In this document: in pieces, positions 23,796 to 32,919 of the stretch
Numbering within the stretch: position 1 is the stretch's first letter
Layout of the letters: each line of letters opens with the position of its first letter
DNA from: Candidatus Manganitrophaceae bacterium
Lineage (GTDB): Bacteria > Nitrospirota > Nitrospiria > SBBL01 > JAADHI01
Assembly: GCA_012960925.1 (NCBI GenBank)
Contig: DUAG01000019.1
Span: 1 to 64,000, forward strand
DNA: 64,000 nt
Direction of reading: 5' to 3'
The notes under the pieces: generated by a model
Told to the model about the DNA's origin: nothing
Seen by the model: the letters and a program-made list of their open reading frames with translations, nothing else
Databases searched by the model: none
Program-made: the position numbers and the translations under genes

Positions 23796-25328
23796 ATGCT
23801 TTCAAAGGTTTTTAGCGCGGTGCTGCATGGGGTTGAGGCCCATCCCATTGATGTCGAGATTGACCTCAGCCAGGGTCTTCCCATTCTTTCAATCGTCGGT
23901 CTCCCTGATCTTGCGGTCAAGGAGAGCAGGGACCGGCTCCGTTCCGCCATCAAGAACACCGGATTTCACTTCCCTGTTAAGAAAATCACCATCAATCTGG
24001 CACCGGCCGATCTTAAAAAAGAGGGTTCATCCTTTGATCTTCCGATGGCCTTAGGCGTCTTGGCTGCAGAAGGGGTTGTCAAGGATCATTCCCTTCAGGA
24101 CTATTTGATTGTCGGGGAACTTTCCCTGGATGGCCGTATCAAAGAGGTTAAAGGGGCGCTCCCTATCGCGATTCTCGCAAAGCGGCTTGGTAAGCAGGGT
24201 GTTATTCTTCCGACGAAGAATGGACCCGAGGCGGCCGTTGTCTCCGGAATAGATGTGATTGGTGTGGAGACGCTTCCCCAGGTGGTTGAGTATCTGAACC
24301 GGAAATTAGATCTGCAGCCGATCAAGACCGATATTGACCTTCTTTTTGCCCGGAAATCGGTCTATCAGGACGATTTTTCAGAGGTGCGGGGGCAGGCCCA
24401 TGCGAAACGGGCGCTGGAGATTGCGGCGGCTGGAGGCCATAATATTCTCATGGTCGGGCCGCCCGGCTCTGGCAAGACGATGCTCGCAAAGCGCTTTCCC
24501 TCCATCCTCCCTGCAATCACTTTTGACGAATCACTTGAGGCGACACAGGTCCACAGTATCTTTGGCCTGCTCAGTAATGATCAACCTCTCCTGGTGACTC
24601 GTCCTTTCCGTTCCCCGCATCACACCATCTCCGACGCGGGTCTGATTGGCGGGGGGCAGATCCCGCGTCCCGGAGAGGTGAGTCTCGCCCACAATGGGGT
24701 CCTGTTCTTGGATGAACTTCCTGAATTCAAACGGAATGTGCTGGAGGTTTTGCGTCAACCCCTCGAAGAGGGGAAAGTGACAATTTCGCGGGCAGCAGCC
24801 TCCCTGACCTATCCGGCCCGGTTCATGCTGGTTGCCGCGATGAACCCCTGTCCCTGCGGCTATTTTTCAGACCCGACCCGGAACTGCGTCTGCACACCGA
24901 TGGCGATCCAGCGCTATCGGTCCAAGGTCTCCGGGCCGCTCCTCGATCGTATCGATCTCCATATTGAGGTTCCCGCCGTTCCGTTTAGAGACCTGACAAT
25001 GGAGGCCCGGGATGAGAGTTCGGAGGCCATTCGTAAGAGAGTCCAGGTGGCAAGAGAATTCCAGATCGCCCGATACAAAAAAGAAGGGATACGCTGTAAC
25101 GCGCAACTTCGGCAGAGGGAATTGAAAAAGTACTGCCAGATCGACGAAGCTTCAAAAAAACTGGTTGAGATGGCCATGGAACGATTGGGTCTGTCTGCAC
25201 GGGCCTATAACCGGATCTTAAAGGTCAGTCGGTCGATCGCCGATCTGGAGCAGCGCGAACAGATCACAAAAGCAGATATCGCTGAAGCGGTACAGTACCG
25301 AAGCCTGGACCGCAAGCCCGCGTTGTGA
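23796..25328 (+). CDS. comM: ComM / YifB family Mg-chelatase-like AAA ATPase
   Basis: 510 residues, full length. The N-terminal Lon-protease-like domain ([19 protein letters not shown]) is followed by the AAA core with Walker A GPPGSGKT and Walker [11 protein letters not shown], then a C-terminal Mg-chelatase helical domain ([19 protein letters not shown]). A four-cysteine cluster CPCGY...CVC sits between. In Gram-negative bacteria ComM is a bidirectional helicase that extends heteroduplex during natural transformation. This does not by itself prove competence. Repeat B3 begins directly after its stop. Confidence 0.9.
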   Translation: MLSKVFSAVLHGVEAHPIDVEIDLSQGLPILSIVGLPDLAVKESRDRLRSAIKNTGFHFPVKKITINLAPADLKKEGSSFDLPMALGVLAAEGVVKDHSLQDYLIVGELSLDGRIKEVKGALPIAILAKRLGKQGVILPTKNGPEAAVVSGIDVIGVETLPQVVEYLNRKLDLQPIKTDIDLLFARKSVYQDDFSEVRGQAHAKRALEIAAAGGHNILMVGPPGSGKTMLAKRFPSILPAITFDESLEATQVHSIFGLLSNDQPLLVTRPFRSPHHTISDAGLIGGGQIPRPGEVSLAHNGVLFLDELPEFKRNVLEVLRQPLEEGKVTISRAAASLTYPARFMLVAAMNPCPCGYFSDPTRNCVCTPMAIQRYRSKVSGPLLDRIDLHIEVPAVPFRDLTMEARDESSEAIRKRVQVAREFQIARYKKEGIRCNAQLRQRELKKYCQIDEASKKLVEMAMERLGLSARAYNRILKVSRSIADLEQREQITKADIAEAVQYRSLDRKPAL

Positions 25329-25443
25329 CCCTCCTTCCGCAATCGCGAAAGGACAAACCGCCGATTCGTCTGAAATACTGCGTTATCGGACATAAGGGTT
25401 CCTCAACGTACGAGTGAGTACGCCTCGTCGCCCTTATGACCTC

Positions 25444-25926
25444 GAGTTATTGTCAAATCTGGTGTATGAGATCTTCATTAAGCGGCGACCTGATCTGATT
25501 TGTTGATCTCAATTCCATTTTTAAATGGAACTCCTTCAATGACTTTGGCGAGGTAGTTAAATCCACGTAACTTGCGCCAGTTAAGCTCAGCACATTGGCT
25601 GAGTTTAAACATCATATGTAACATTTGTCCGTCTGAATGGATCGCTCCGGAAGGGAGCCATTTAGAACAACCGCAGCATAACCTTCCTCGGTTTGTTGTC
25701 CGGAATATTGATATAATGGCCTGCTCAATCAATTTTCGAGCGCCAGCTCTCAGTAAATCTCTGAACGGATCTGAAATATCTTCTCGATCTTTTAAAGAAA
25801 TAACGGTATTCTTATTCATGGTGGCGTATCCTTTCGGTTATTTGTTTTCTTCGCAGATTGAAATCAACCAGATACGCCGCTTTTTTTCAAGTCCTCCATA
25901 CACCACTTTCAGTTATAACTCATGAT
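25444..25926 (-). mobile_element. Internally deleted IS256-type element (MITE-like)
   Basis: The ends are imperfect inverted repeats: GAGTTATTGTCAAATCTGGT at 25444 and GAGTTATAACTGAAAGTGGT read inward from 25921. Direct repeats ATGACCTC at 25436-25443 and 25927-25934 look like an 8-bp target duplication, the size usual for the IS256 family. Inside is only the start and end of a transposase. A full-length copy elsewhere would be needed to move it. Confidence 0.75.
25478..25819 (-). pseudogene. IS256-family transposase, N and C termini fused by internal deletion
   Basis: 113 residues. The first 36 residues (ISLKDREDISDPFRDLLRAG, then ARKLIEQAI) match the N terminus of mutator-type transposases. 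The last 35 (LNWRKLRGFNYLAKVIEGVPF) match their C terminus. The catalytic DDE core of about 300 residues is missing, replaced by a stretch with SDGQMLHMMFKLSQC. The reading frame is still open across the deletion, so a short protein could be made, but it cannot be an active transposase. Located within the inverted repeats of the 25444-25926 element. Confidence 0.7.
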
Positions 25927-25993
25927 ATGACCTCTGGTCTTGTCTTTCAGACGACTTGACGGTTTGTCCCAAGATCCAATCTCGGATCTTGGG

Positions 25994-26258
25994 TGGGATA
26001 GAGAATTTGAGATCGGGATGGCGAACTTTTGGAAGTCTCACCTTCATTGACTTGTCGTTACCGAACTTCAAAGAACATTGGGCCCGACTTCATCGTTAAA
26101 AGCTGTGACCGTAACGAAGGACATAGAATTGAGTATAGATGTCACCGAAATTCTGTGAAAGCAAGTACCCTGTAGCGAGTACTGCAGTGGTCCAGTGTGG
26201 TTGAAGTGGACTCAAGCTGGTGATATTTCATTTCTCGTAGGGTTAAGGGGGAAGCAGT
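25994..26258 (+). other. 265-bp non-coding stretch
   Basis: No gene, promoter of good quality or terminator was seen between repeat B3 and the start of the membrane-protein gene. A weak inverted pair (TCGTTACCG near 26054 and CCGTAACGA near 26109) recalls family A ends but is not convincing. AAGGGGGAAGC at the right edge is a good ribosome site for the ATG at 26259. Confidence 0.4.
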
Positions 26259-26298
26259 ATGAGTGACAATGCAATGAAAGGTCGACAGATTTACCCTT

Positions 26299-26718
26299 GT
26301 GGCTACAAGAAGAAAAAAGAGCTTAAGGACGAGATTCAGAAAAAAAATACAATATATTGCTGAGCGTAGTTTTACTGCGGAGGCCCACGAACGGGCCATT
26401 AACGAGATACAATCAGGTTTCCAAGAATTACAAATGAGAGAAAATCAGAGGATTTCCAAATCGTCATTCTGTGTCAGTATCATTTTATTGGTGGTAGCCA
26501 TAGGGTCGTTATTTGTTGCCTATGGCGCATTATCCGTATCATCTGAAAATAGAAATACTAGCAAGCAATGGGAAGCACATCAGATAAAGTTGCTTGAAAA
26601 GATGGACGAGAATAATAGCCGAGGGAATGGCGACTTAATTATTGCAATTGGAAAAATGACCAAAGCTATAATTCATAATAAAAACTCTAAAGAAGAGATT
26701 CCCCAAAAAAAGAAATGA
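26299..26718 (+). CDS. Small single-pass membrane protein, probably frameshifted near its start
   Basis: The open frame gives 139 residues from a GTG at 26299: a basic N terminus, one membrane helix (VSIILLVVAIGSLFVAYGAL) and a helical polar tail. The GTG has no ribosome site. An ATG at 26259 in another frame has AAGGGGGA upstream and encodes MSDNAMKGRQIYPCGYKKKK before ending at 26361. The two frames meet at a run of eight A (26340-26347); removing one A would fuse them. Slippage, a mutation or a sequencing error are all possible. No family recognised. It is more AT-rich than its neighbours and lies beside an IS remnant, suggesting acquired DNA. Confidence 0.45.
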   Translation: MATRRKKSLRTRFRKKIQYIAERSFTAEAHERAINEIQSGFQELQMRENQRISKSSFCVSIILLVVAIGSLFVAYGALSVSSENRNTSKQWEAHQIKLLEKMDENNSRGNGDLIIAIGKMTKAIIHNKNSKEEIPQKKK

Positions 26719-26888
26719 GAGAATGTCGAAAATCTCAATAACCACTCATTTTAATAAGTAGGATGCCATCCTGAATGGTCTACTTTACTTCAGATTCTAG
26801 GAATCGCTTTGGAACCCCTTGTCCTTCTCCAAGCGGCTTATGGATCATCTCTTGATGGGGATTATCGTTTTTTCATCTTTGCGATTCC

Positions 26889-27611
26889 CTAGCTCAGAAG
26901 TAGAGGAAGTATCTCGGCTGCTTTTCCAGTAAGGGAGACATCCGGCCTTATTTGCAGAGCGGGTTCCACATTGACCTCGACGATAAAGGCCCCTTCGCTT
27001 TTTGCCAGCGCCGCGAATGAGGCGGCGGGCTGAACAACCGACGAAGTTCCGATTACGAGGAAGACCTCGCATTCCCGGCAGGCCTTCAGGCTGCCCTCCA
27101 GATCAAGCGGATCAATTCCCTCTCCAAACCAGACAACATGCGGACGCAGCCTCTTATTACACAAGTCGCAAGTCGGAAGGAGCGGCATCTTGAGCGACCT
27201 GTCTTCAATGACACGGTGACATCCTGTACATCTTGTCTTCCAGAGCGTTCCGTGTAGTTCGATGATGTTACGGTTTCCCGCAAGCACATGGAGGCCGTCC
27301 ACATTCTGAGTGATCAGGGTAAATCCCTGCGTTTTTTCTTCCAGTATTACCAGGGCGTCGTGGCCGCGGTTCGGGATTTTTTTTGAAATCAACTCCCTTC
27401 TCCAATGGTACCATTCCCAAACAATGCCGGGTGTGTCGCGAAATGCCTCAGGCGTGGCCAAGTCCTCTGGTTTGAACTTTTTCCAGAGCCCTTCGTCACC
27501 GCGAAAAGTCGGGATGCCACTTTCGGCAGAGATGCCCGCTCCGGTCAGGACTGTAATGAAAGCAGAATTTTCTAGTTTCTCCCGGACCAGATCAATTTTG
27601 TAATTGTCCAA
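26889..27611 (-). CDS. cobB: Sir2-family NAD-dependent protein deacylase (class III type)
   Basis: 240 residues. NAD-binding GAGISAESGIPTFRG (24-38), TQNVDGLH (101-108), catalytic His120 in ELHGT, and a zinc site C128/C131...C148/C151 are all intact. Tyr68 and Arg71 in WYHWRR reproduce the YxxR pair of class III sirtuins such as CobB and SIRT5, which favours removal of succinyl or similar acidic acyl groups as well as acetyl. TTG start with AAGGA ten bases upstream. A TTGTCA-17-TATACT promoter precedes it. Confidence 0.9.
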   Translation of the reverse strand: MDNYKIDLVREKLENSAFITVLTGAGISAESGIPTFRGDEGLWKKFKPEDLATPEAFRDTPGIVWEWYHWRRELISKKIPNRGHDALVILEEKTQGFTLITQNVDGLHVLAGNRNIIELHGTLWKTRCTGCHRVIEDRSLKMPLLPTCDLCNKRLRPHVVWFGEGIDPLDLEGSLKACRECEVFLVIGTSSVVQPAASFAALAKSEGAFIVEVNVEPALQIRPDVSLTGKAAEILPLLLS

Positions 27612-27952
27612 GAGTTTTCATCCTTATAAAATAAGAGGGTCAGTATATCGGATGTCTGAAAGGATGACAACGGAGAGTATTATTTCGATGTTCCAAGGAC
27701 GGTATTTACGGTGATTATCGTAATCTGAGGGACAGGTCAGAGGTATTCTTATACAGACTAAATTTTAGGCAGGGATGCTGTGGGAGCCGGGACAACATTT
27801 CCGGGAAAAGTTCAAGGGGAGACAGGCTGAATCTGCTCATGATGATTTCTTCGAGTCTGACTCCAGACACGGATAGAGGAGAGACAAGTAGTGACGCGAT
27901 AAGGAATGAGAACAGGTCGTCGAAATGGATGTGAAAATTCCCAGACGGTTCA
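27612..27952 (-). other. 341-bp gap upstream of cobB with its promoter
   Basis: Contains the cobB promoter (27642-27670) and otherwise no supported gene. A minus-strand open frame at 27715-27984 overlaps the end of the next gene and shows no ribosome site or family resemblance. Confidence 0.45.
27642..27670 (-). promoter_or_regulatory. Sigma-70-type promoter for cobB
   Basis: Minus strand: -35 TTGTCA (27665-27670), 17-base spacer, -10 TATACT (27642-27647). The expected start lies about 25 bases before the TTG start codon, leaving room for the AAGGA ribosome site. Confidence 0.6.
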
Positions 27953-28213
27953 TTATACCGCAGTCTCCACCTTTTCGATCTCAAAATTGGGCTGGATCAG
28001 AACCGGCTGTGCCTCAAAGGGTTGTTCAATTCTGACATAATCCGTAGGAACTGGAATGCCTCGTTCCATAAAGTTCTGCCAATCGGCTGTGATTTCCCTG
28101 AACTCGCCCGTATACCGTAAATTAAAGGCTGTATAGGTGCGAAACAGGATGAAATTGACCAGCACAAAGGCGGCTGGGATCCCGATGCCAAATACTAAAA
28201 TTAGGTTGATCAT
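27953..28213 (-). CDS. Small bitopic membrane protein
   Basis: 86 residues with a strong ribosome site (GGGAGGTGA, four bases before the ATG). One N-terminal membrane helix (LILVFGIGIPAAFVLVNFILF) is followed by a soluble tail with several aromatic and acidic residues and a C-terminal EIEKVETAV. The location after a 200-bp AT-rich gap suggests its own regulation. No family recognised. Confidence 0.55.
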   Translation of the reverse strand: MINLILVFGIGIPAAFVLVNFILFRTYTAFNLRYTGEFREITADWQNFMERGIPVPTDYVRIEQPFEAQPVLIQPNFEIEKVETAV

Positions 28214-28412
28214 GCTTCACCTCCCTGGACAAACTGTTGATGTTGTCTTAGCCTATAGCAAACTGTGTGCCAATTTAATATTTATTATAATATCAATGAG
28301 TTAGTGTTTATTTTGTTTTATGAATAATAAAACTGTTTCATAGTTGAACAAATAAACGTTCATGAATGAAACGTTAGCGTCTGAATGGAACATGGGTATT
28401 CAATCTAAACGT
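28214..28412 (-). promoter_or_regulatory. AT-rich control region with three AACGTT motifs
   Basis: About 200 bp, clearly more AT-rich than the surroundings. The palindrome AACGTT occurs at 28355-28360, 28370-28375 and 28408-28413, twice inside TAAACGTTCA. This could be a repeated operator for the small membrane protein gene. No confident -35/-10 pair was found, and the last copy touches the stop codon of the ABC ATPase gene. Confidence 0.35.
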
Positions 28413-30512
28413 TCAATTATGATACAAGTATGGATATAGTGATATGTCTAATCGACTTGAGGGGGGGGTCTCATAAAGGTGGCAGCAGGTGTTGTGGCTG
28501 GCACTGAAAGAGGATTGGGAAGGGTAGTTTTCCCGACAGATGGGCAGGGCCTCGGGACAGCGGGGGTGAAAATGACAGCCTTGCGGGGGTGAAATCGGAG
28601 AGGGGAGATCCCCCTCGAGGCGGATGATGCTTCTTTTTTGTTCGAGATCAACCTGGGGAACGGCCGAAAGGAGGGCCCGGGTATAGGGATGTTTCGGATT
28701 TTCCAGGACCTCCTCGACCAATCCGTATTCAACAATGCGTCCAAGATACATCACGGCAATTTCATGGGCGAAATATTCAACGACGGAGATATTGTGGGTA
28801 ATGAAGAGGTAGGCCAGGCCGAGTTTCTCCTGCAAACTCTTTAGGAGATTGAGTATCTGGGCCTGGACGGAGACATCAAGCGCGCTGGTGGGTTCGTCGC
28901 AGACGATTAATTTCGGATTCACCGCGAGGACGCGCGCAATGCAAATTCGTTGACGCTGTCCTCCTGAGAACTCGTGTGGATAGCGGTTTTTTACCTCGGA
29001 GGGCAAACCCACCGCATCTAGTAAGCGATCGATGGTGGTCTCTTCTTCGTCGCGGCTCATGGGAGGCCCTGCGTGTTCACGGTTGATCTTCTGTGCGTCC
29101 ATCCCCTCTTTTATGATGTCGCGGACCATCATCCGTGGATTGAGTGAAGAATAAGGGTCCTGGAATATGATCTGAAAATCCTTTCTTTTTTTACGAAGAT
29201 CTTCCCCCGTCAGTTGTGTGAGATCGACATCGTCAAAGAAAATAGAACCGGCGCTTGGCTGGATCAATTGGAGGATGGCCTTCCCCGTCGTGGTTTTTCC
29301 GCACCCCGATTCTCCGACCAGAGCAAGCGTCTTTCCCGCGTCAATCGCCAGTGAAACCCCGTCAACCGCCTTGACGTAGCCGACGGTCTTTTTAAAGAGT
29401 CCCTTCTGAATGGGAAAATGGACCTTGAGGTCTGATATGTTAAGAAGGGTCTCGTTTTTTATTGAGACCTGGGTTTCAATCGCTTCAGACTCTCGGACCA
29501 CTTTTGATGCAATCGGTCGGGTTGCCGCGTCTCTGGGCGATGCCAGATGACATCGGACCCCGCCGGTTTCAAGAGATATCCATTGTGGGACCACTTGTTC
29601 ACAGTGATCCCAGGCCGCATCGCAACGATTGGCAAAGCGGCAGCCGGAAAAGGGTTTATTTAAAGCGGGAACGTTTCCTCGAATGATCTCCAGGCGTTCC
29701 CCCCTTTTTTTCTTAAGGGGAAGGGCGTTGAATAATTTCTGCGAATAAGGGTGCTGCGGGTGGTCGAAAAATGGATCGCGATCAGACATCTCGACAATCT
29801 GTCCGGCATACATCACGGCAACCTTCTCGGCGATTTCAGAGACAACGGCCAGGTCATGCGTAATGAGCAAGAGAGCCATTCCCCGCTCTTTTTGCAGTTT
29901 TTTCAAGAGTTCAAGGATCTGGGCCTGGATGGTGACATCGAGTGCCGTGGTGGGTTCATCGGCGATCAAAAGATCCGGCTCTCCGGAAAGGGCCATCGCG
30001 ATCATGATTCGTTGTTTCATCCCCCCCGACATCTGATGGGGGTATTCACTGTAACGGGCGATGGGGTCGGGGATGCCGACAAGGTCAAGAAGTTCACAGG
30101 CCCGCCTCCTGGCCTCAGTGCTCTTCATGGAAAAATGGTGTTGCAATGTCTCCGTGATTTGAGCACCGACGGTCATGACGGGATTCAGGCTGGTCATCGG
30201 TTCCTGAAAGATCATAGAGATTCGTCGTCCTCTAAGCCGGCGCATCCCCATCTCAGGAAACTGGCAGAGGTCCTCGCCTTCCAGGAGGATTTTTCCTGAG
30301 ATGATTCGCCCGGCCGGTTCCGGAACAAGCTTCATGATGGACAGGGCCGTCATCGATTTTCCGGAGCCGGATTCTCCGACGAGGGCAAAAGTCTCTCCCC
30401 GGTGGACCTCAAAAGACACCCCGTCTATTGCACGGACAACCCCTTCTTCGGTGTAGAACCAGGTTCTTAGGTCCTGTACCTGAAGGAGCGCTTCCGTCGG
30501 ATCGTTCATCAT
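28413..30512 (-). CDS. Peptide-type ABC transporter ATPase with two fused nucleotide-binding domains
   Basis: 699 residues in two halves, like YejF or a DppD-DppF fusion. Half 1: Walker A GESGSGKS, signature MSGGMKQR, Walker [13 protein letters not shown]. Half 2: Walker A GESGCGKT, signature FSGGQRQR, Walker [13 protein letters not shown]. Each is followed by the oligopeptide-transporter C-terminal extension with Cys-rich [14 protein letters not shown] and [14 protein letters not shown], which in DppD-type proteins can bind a 4Fe-4S cluster. It powers uptake through the two permeases encoded upstream. ATG overlaps the permease stop (ATGA). Last gene of the four-gene importer. Confidence 0.88.
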   Translation of the reverse strand: MMNDPTEALLQVQDLRTWFYTEEGVVRAIDGVSFEVHRGETFALVGESGSGKSMTALSIMKLVPEPAGRIISGKILLEGEDLCQFPEMGMRRLRGRRISMIFQEPMTSLNPVMTVGAQITETLQHHFSMKSTEARRRACELLDLVGIPDPIARYSEYPHQMSGGMKQRIMIAMALSGEPDLLIADEPTTALDVTIQAQILELLKKLQKERGMALLLITHDLAVVSEIAEKVAVMYAGQIVEMSDRDPFFDHPQHPYSQKLFNALPLKKKRGERLEIIRGNVPALNKPFSGCRFANRCDAAWDHCEQVVPQWISLETGGVRCHLASPRDAATRPIASKVVRESEAIETQVSIKNETLLNISDLKVHFPIQKGLFKKTVGYVKAVDGVSLAIDAGKTLALVGESGCGKTTTGKAILQLIQPSAGSIFFDDVDLTQLTGEDLRKKRKDFQIIFQDPYSSLNPRMMVRDIIKEGMDAQKINREHAGPPMSRDEEETTIDRLLDAVGLPSEVKNRYPHEFSGGQRQRICIARVLAVNPKLIVCDEPTSALDVSVQAQILNLLKSLQEKLGLAYLFITHNISVVEYFAHEIAVMYLGRIVEYGLVEEVLENPKHPYTRALLSAVPQVDLEQKRSIIRLEGDLPSPISPPQGCHFHPRCPEALPICRENYPSQSSFSASHNTCCHLYETPPSSRLDISLYPYLYHN

Positions 30513-31942
30513 CGGCTCCTCAAGCGTGGATCAAAGGCATCCCGGACGGCATCAGAAAAAATATTGGCTGTCAGGACCAGGCCAAACATGAAAATAAAGG
30601 CGGCACTGAGCGACCACCAGACAATGGGTTCACGTGCCATCTCCATCCTAGCGCTGTTGATCATATTCCCCCAGGAGATCATTGCCGGATCGACGCCGAC
30701 TCCGACGTAGGACAGGACTGCTTCGGCCAGGACTAGGCCGCTAAAATCGAGAACGACCGAGATCAAGACGATATGCATGACATTCGGGAGAATATGCCGG
30801 ATGAGAATTCGGGGCCGACTGACTCCAAGAGCGATCGCGGCCTGGACGTACTCAGATTCACGCAGCTTGAGTGTTTCACCGCGTAAGAGGCGGCAGAGGC
30901 CAATCCAGCTGGTCATCCCGAGAATCAGGCAAAGGAAGAGGAGGCGGATGTCGGCCCGTTCTGTGATGCTGGAGAAGGAATCGGCATGTTTGTCCATATA
31001 TACTTGGAGAATCAGGATTGCAGCGGCGATCAATAATACCCCCGGAACAGAGCTGAGGGTGGTATAGAGGTATTGTATAACATCATCAACCCATCCCCTG
31101 AAGTAGCCGGCGGCGATCCCGAGGAAGATGGCAAAAGGGAGCATGACCAGTGTGGTCAGTCCTCCGATGACCAGCCCGGTGCGGATGCCCTTGATGGCGA
31201 GATAAAGGACATCCTGGCCCACCTTGTCGGTTCCGAAAAGATGGTATTTACCGCTGAGCAGGACGGCGATGGAAACCAAGACGGTGATCAAACTCAAGGT
31301 GATGAGGATGGCTCCCCAGGCCGTTTCATACTGACCTCGCCGGATGGCGTGGAACGTCTCGTTCCACGAACAACGGTGATAGCGACTCAAGAGGAACAAA
31401 AATGTAAGGCAAAGGATAAATGCCAGGAAGATGCCAAACAGACCCCCGAGAAGAAGGGTCTGCAGTATATCCGCTTTTTGGGTCAGTGGGTCTGTCAGGT
31501 GGGCGCCGCCATAGGCCAGCGGGGGAAAGACCCTCTTTTTTACGCCGCCCGGAAATTCAACCATCTCTTTGGCGAAGGAGTGCGTTGCCAAAGGTGCGGA
31601 GTAGGTCCGTTCCACATTTTTTCGGAGTCGCCAGACGACTACATCCAGCAGGGAGAGGACCTCCGGGGAATACTGTATTTTCTGTCCGGCCTCTGTCTGG
31701 GGAAGTTGTTGCCTGAAATGGAGTGAATCCAGAAGCCCGATCCCGATATAGGAGAGCAGGACCGTGAGGGCCGCCATGGCGAGTGCGCGGCGACGGACCT
31801 GCCGCAAGGGTGCGAGAAGATGTTCTTTCCCGGAGGCGTACCGTCCCAAAAAGAATATGGACGCCGCCAGGAGAAGCACGAGTATATCGGTCCACAGGAG
31901 GACCGGTTTGAAGGAGATGAACTTCGCGAGGAAATCTGGCAT
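30509..31942 (-). CDS. Peptide-type ABC transporter permease (OppC/YejE-like), N-terminally enlarged
   Basis: 477 residues from the ATG at 31942 (TAATG overlap with the upstream permease). The last 280 residues are the usual OppC core with the ATPase-coupling EAA loop (EYVQAAIALGVSRPRILIRH) and five to six helices. The first 190 add further helices (LLWTDILVLLLAASIFFLG, LAMAALTVLLSYIGIGLLD and a third near 165-185) and a periplasmic segment absent from ordinary OppC, which is near 300 residues. It probably forms the channel together with the OppB-like partner. An in-frame start at 31972 would overlap that gene by 31 bases and is rejected. Confidence 0.85.
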   Translation of the reverse strand: MPDFLAKFISFKPVLLWTDILVLLLAASIFFLGRYASGKEHLLAPLRQVRRRALAMAALTVLLSYIGIGLLDSLHFRQQLPQTEAGQKIQYSPEVLSLLDVVVWRLRKNVERTYSAPLATHSFAKEMVEFPGGVKKRVFPPLAYGGAHLTDPLTQKADILQTLLLGGLFGIFLAFILCLTFLFLLSRYHRCSWNETFHAIRRGQYETAWGAILITLSLITVLVSIAVLLSGKYHLFGTDKVGQDVLYLAIKGIRTGLVIGGLTTLVMLPFAIFLGIAAGYFRGWVDDVIQYLYTTLSSVPGVLLIAAAILILQVYMDKHADSFSSITERADIRLLFLCLILGMTSWIGLCRLLRGETLKLRESEYVQAAIALGVSRPRILIRHILPNVMHIVLISVVLDFSGLVLAEAVLSYVGVGVDPAMISWGNMINSARMEMAREPIVWWSLSAAFIFMFGLVLTANIFSDAVRDAFDPRLRSR

Positions 31943-32919
31943 TAGTCCAACCTGACCCGGGGATCGACCCATGTATAGGAAATATCGGTCAATAACAGGC
32001 CGATAATGTAGAGAAAGGACCCGAGGAAGACCATGGCCCTCACGATCGCGAAGTCCTGGCTGTTAATGGCATCAATGGTATAGCTTCCTAGACCGGGAAT
32101 GCTGAAAAAAGATTCCGTGATGAGGCTCCCAAGGAAGAGAAGGGGAATCACAACCACGACCCCGGTCAAAATCGGGACCAAGGCATTTCGAAGGACGTGG
32201 CCGAAGAGGACCTTGAGTTCAGAGAGTCCTTTCGCCCGTGCGGTTCGGACATAATCCTTTCCGATCTCCTCCAGGAAAATGGTCCGGTACCAGCGCGTTC
32301 CCGAGCCGACCCCCGCGATCAGACCAATGATGACCGGTAGGATCAGAAATTTTGTTGCATTGAGACCGCCGTCATAGCCGGAGATGGGGACAAGGCGAAG
32401 CATCTTGCTGAAAATGAATTGCCCGCCGATGATATAAAAGAGGGATGAGATCGACATCATTGCCACGGCAACGATGACCCCCCATGTATCGAGATAGGAG
32501 GCGCGAAAGAAGGCGATGAGCATTGCGACGGTTACATTGACAAAGAGCCCGACAATGAGTCCGGGGATCGCGATGGCCAGACTCGGCCACATGCGTTCAC
32601 GGATGTCGGCCCCGATGTTCCGGCCGTCGTCGGCGCGTCCGAAATCAAAGAGAAAAAGCCGAAGAGACTTCTCAAAGAAGATCGTTTCTGTTAGTTTTCC
32701 GGAGCCCTGCGCGGAAAGATTAATCGCAAGGGGTTTATTATACCCGTGGTCCTCTTTCCACTTTTCAATGGCTTCCTGGGTGACCCGTTTTCCCCCGAGG
32801 TGAAGACGCGCCATGTCCTCAGGGGTATTAATCACAAAAAAAAGAAGAAAGGTCAGGAGGTTGACCCCAACCAATATCGGGACGGCGTAAAGGAGTCGGC
32901 GGACAATATAGGCGGTCAT
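31942..32919 (-). CDS. Peptide-type ABC transporter permease (OppB/YejB-like)
   Basis: 325 residues from the ATG at 32919, which shares one base with the stop of the solute-binding protein gene (TGATG). The typical N terminus TAYIVRRLLYAVPILVGVN, about six helices, the EAA loop (DYVRTARAKGLSELKVLFGH) and the C-terminal SYTWVDPRVRLD motif all fit the OppB/YejB family. A longer in-frame reading back to 33051 only overlaps the neighbouring gene. Pairs with the OppC-like permease; substrates probably oligopeptides, possibly murein peptides, by family knowledge only. Confidence 0.88.
   Translation of the reverse strand: MTAYIVRRLLYAVPILVGVNLLTFLLFFVINTPEDMARLHLGGKRVTQEAIEKWKEDHGYNKPLAINLSAQGSGKLTETIFFEKSLRLFLFDFGRADDGRNIGADIRERMWPSLAIAIPGLIVGLFVNVTVAMLIAFFRASYLDTWGVIVAVAMMSISSLFYIIGGQFIFSKMLRLVPISGYDGGLNATKFLILPVIIGLIAGVGSGTRWYRTIFLEEIGKDYVRTARAKGLSELKVLFGHVLRNALVPILTGVVVVIPLLFLGSLITESFFSIPGLGSYTIDAINSQDFAIVRAMVFLGSFLYIIGLLLTDISYTWVDPRVRLD

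Larger units (their letters stand above)
25330..25993 (+). repeat. Repeat family B, copy B3, split by an insertion
   Basis: The left arm (25330-25443) and right arm (25927-25993) together align with B1/B2. Hairpin 1 is CCTTCCGC-aatc-GCGAAAGG, and hairpin 3 is CCCAAGATCC-aatctc-GGATCTTGGG, the latter perfect. The arms are separated by the IS256-type remnant, and ATGACCTC is repeated at both junctions. Confidence 0.75.

Noticed and set aside
27715-27984. 89-codon minus-strand open frame between cobB and the small membrane protein
   Set aside because: Overlaps the end of a better supported gene, no ribosome site, no recognisable pattern.
30073-31726. 217-codon plus-strand open frame antisense to the OppC-like permease
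   Set aside because: Antisense shadow of a certain gene, no ribosome site.
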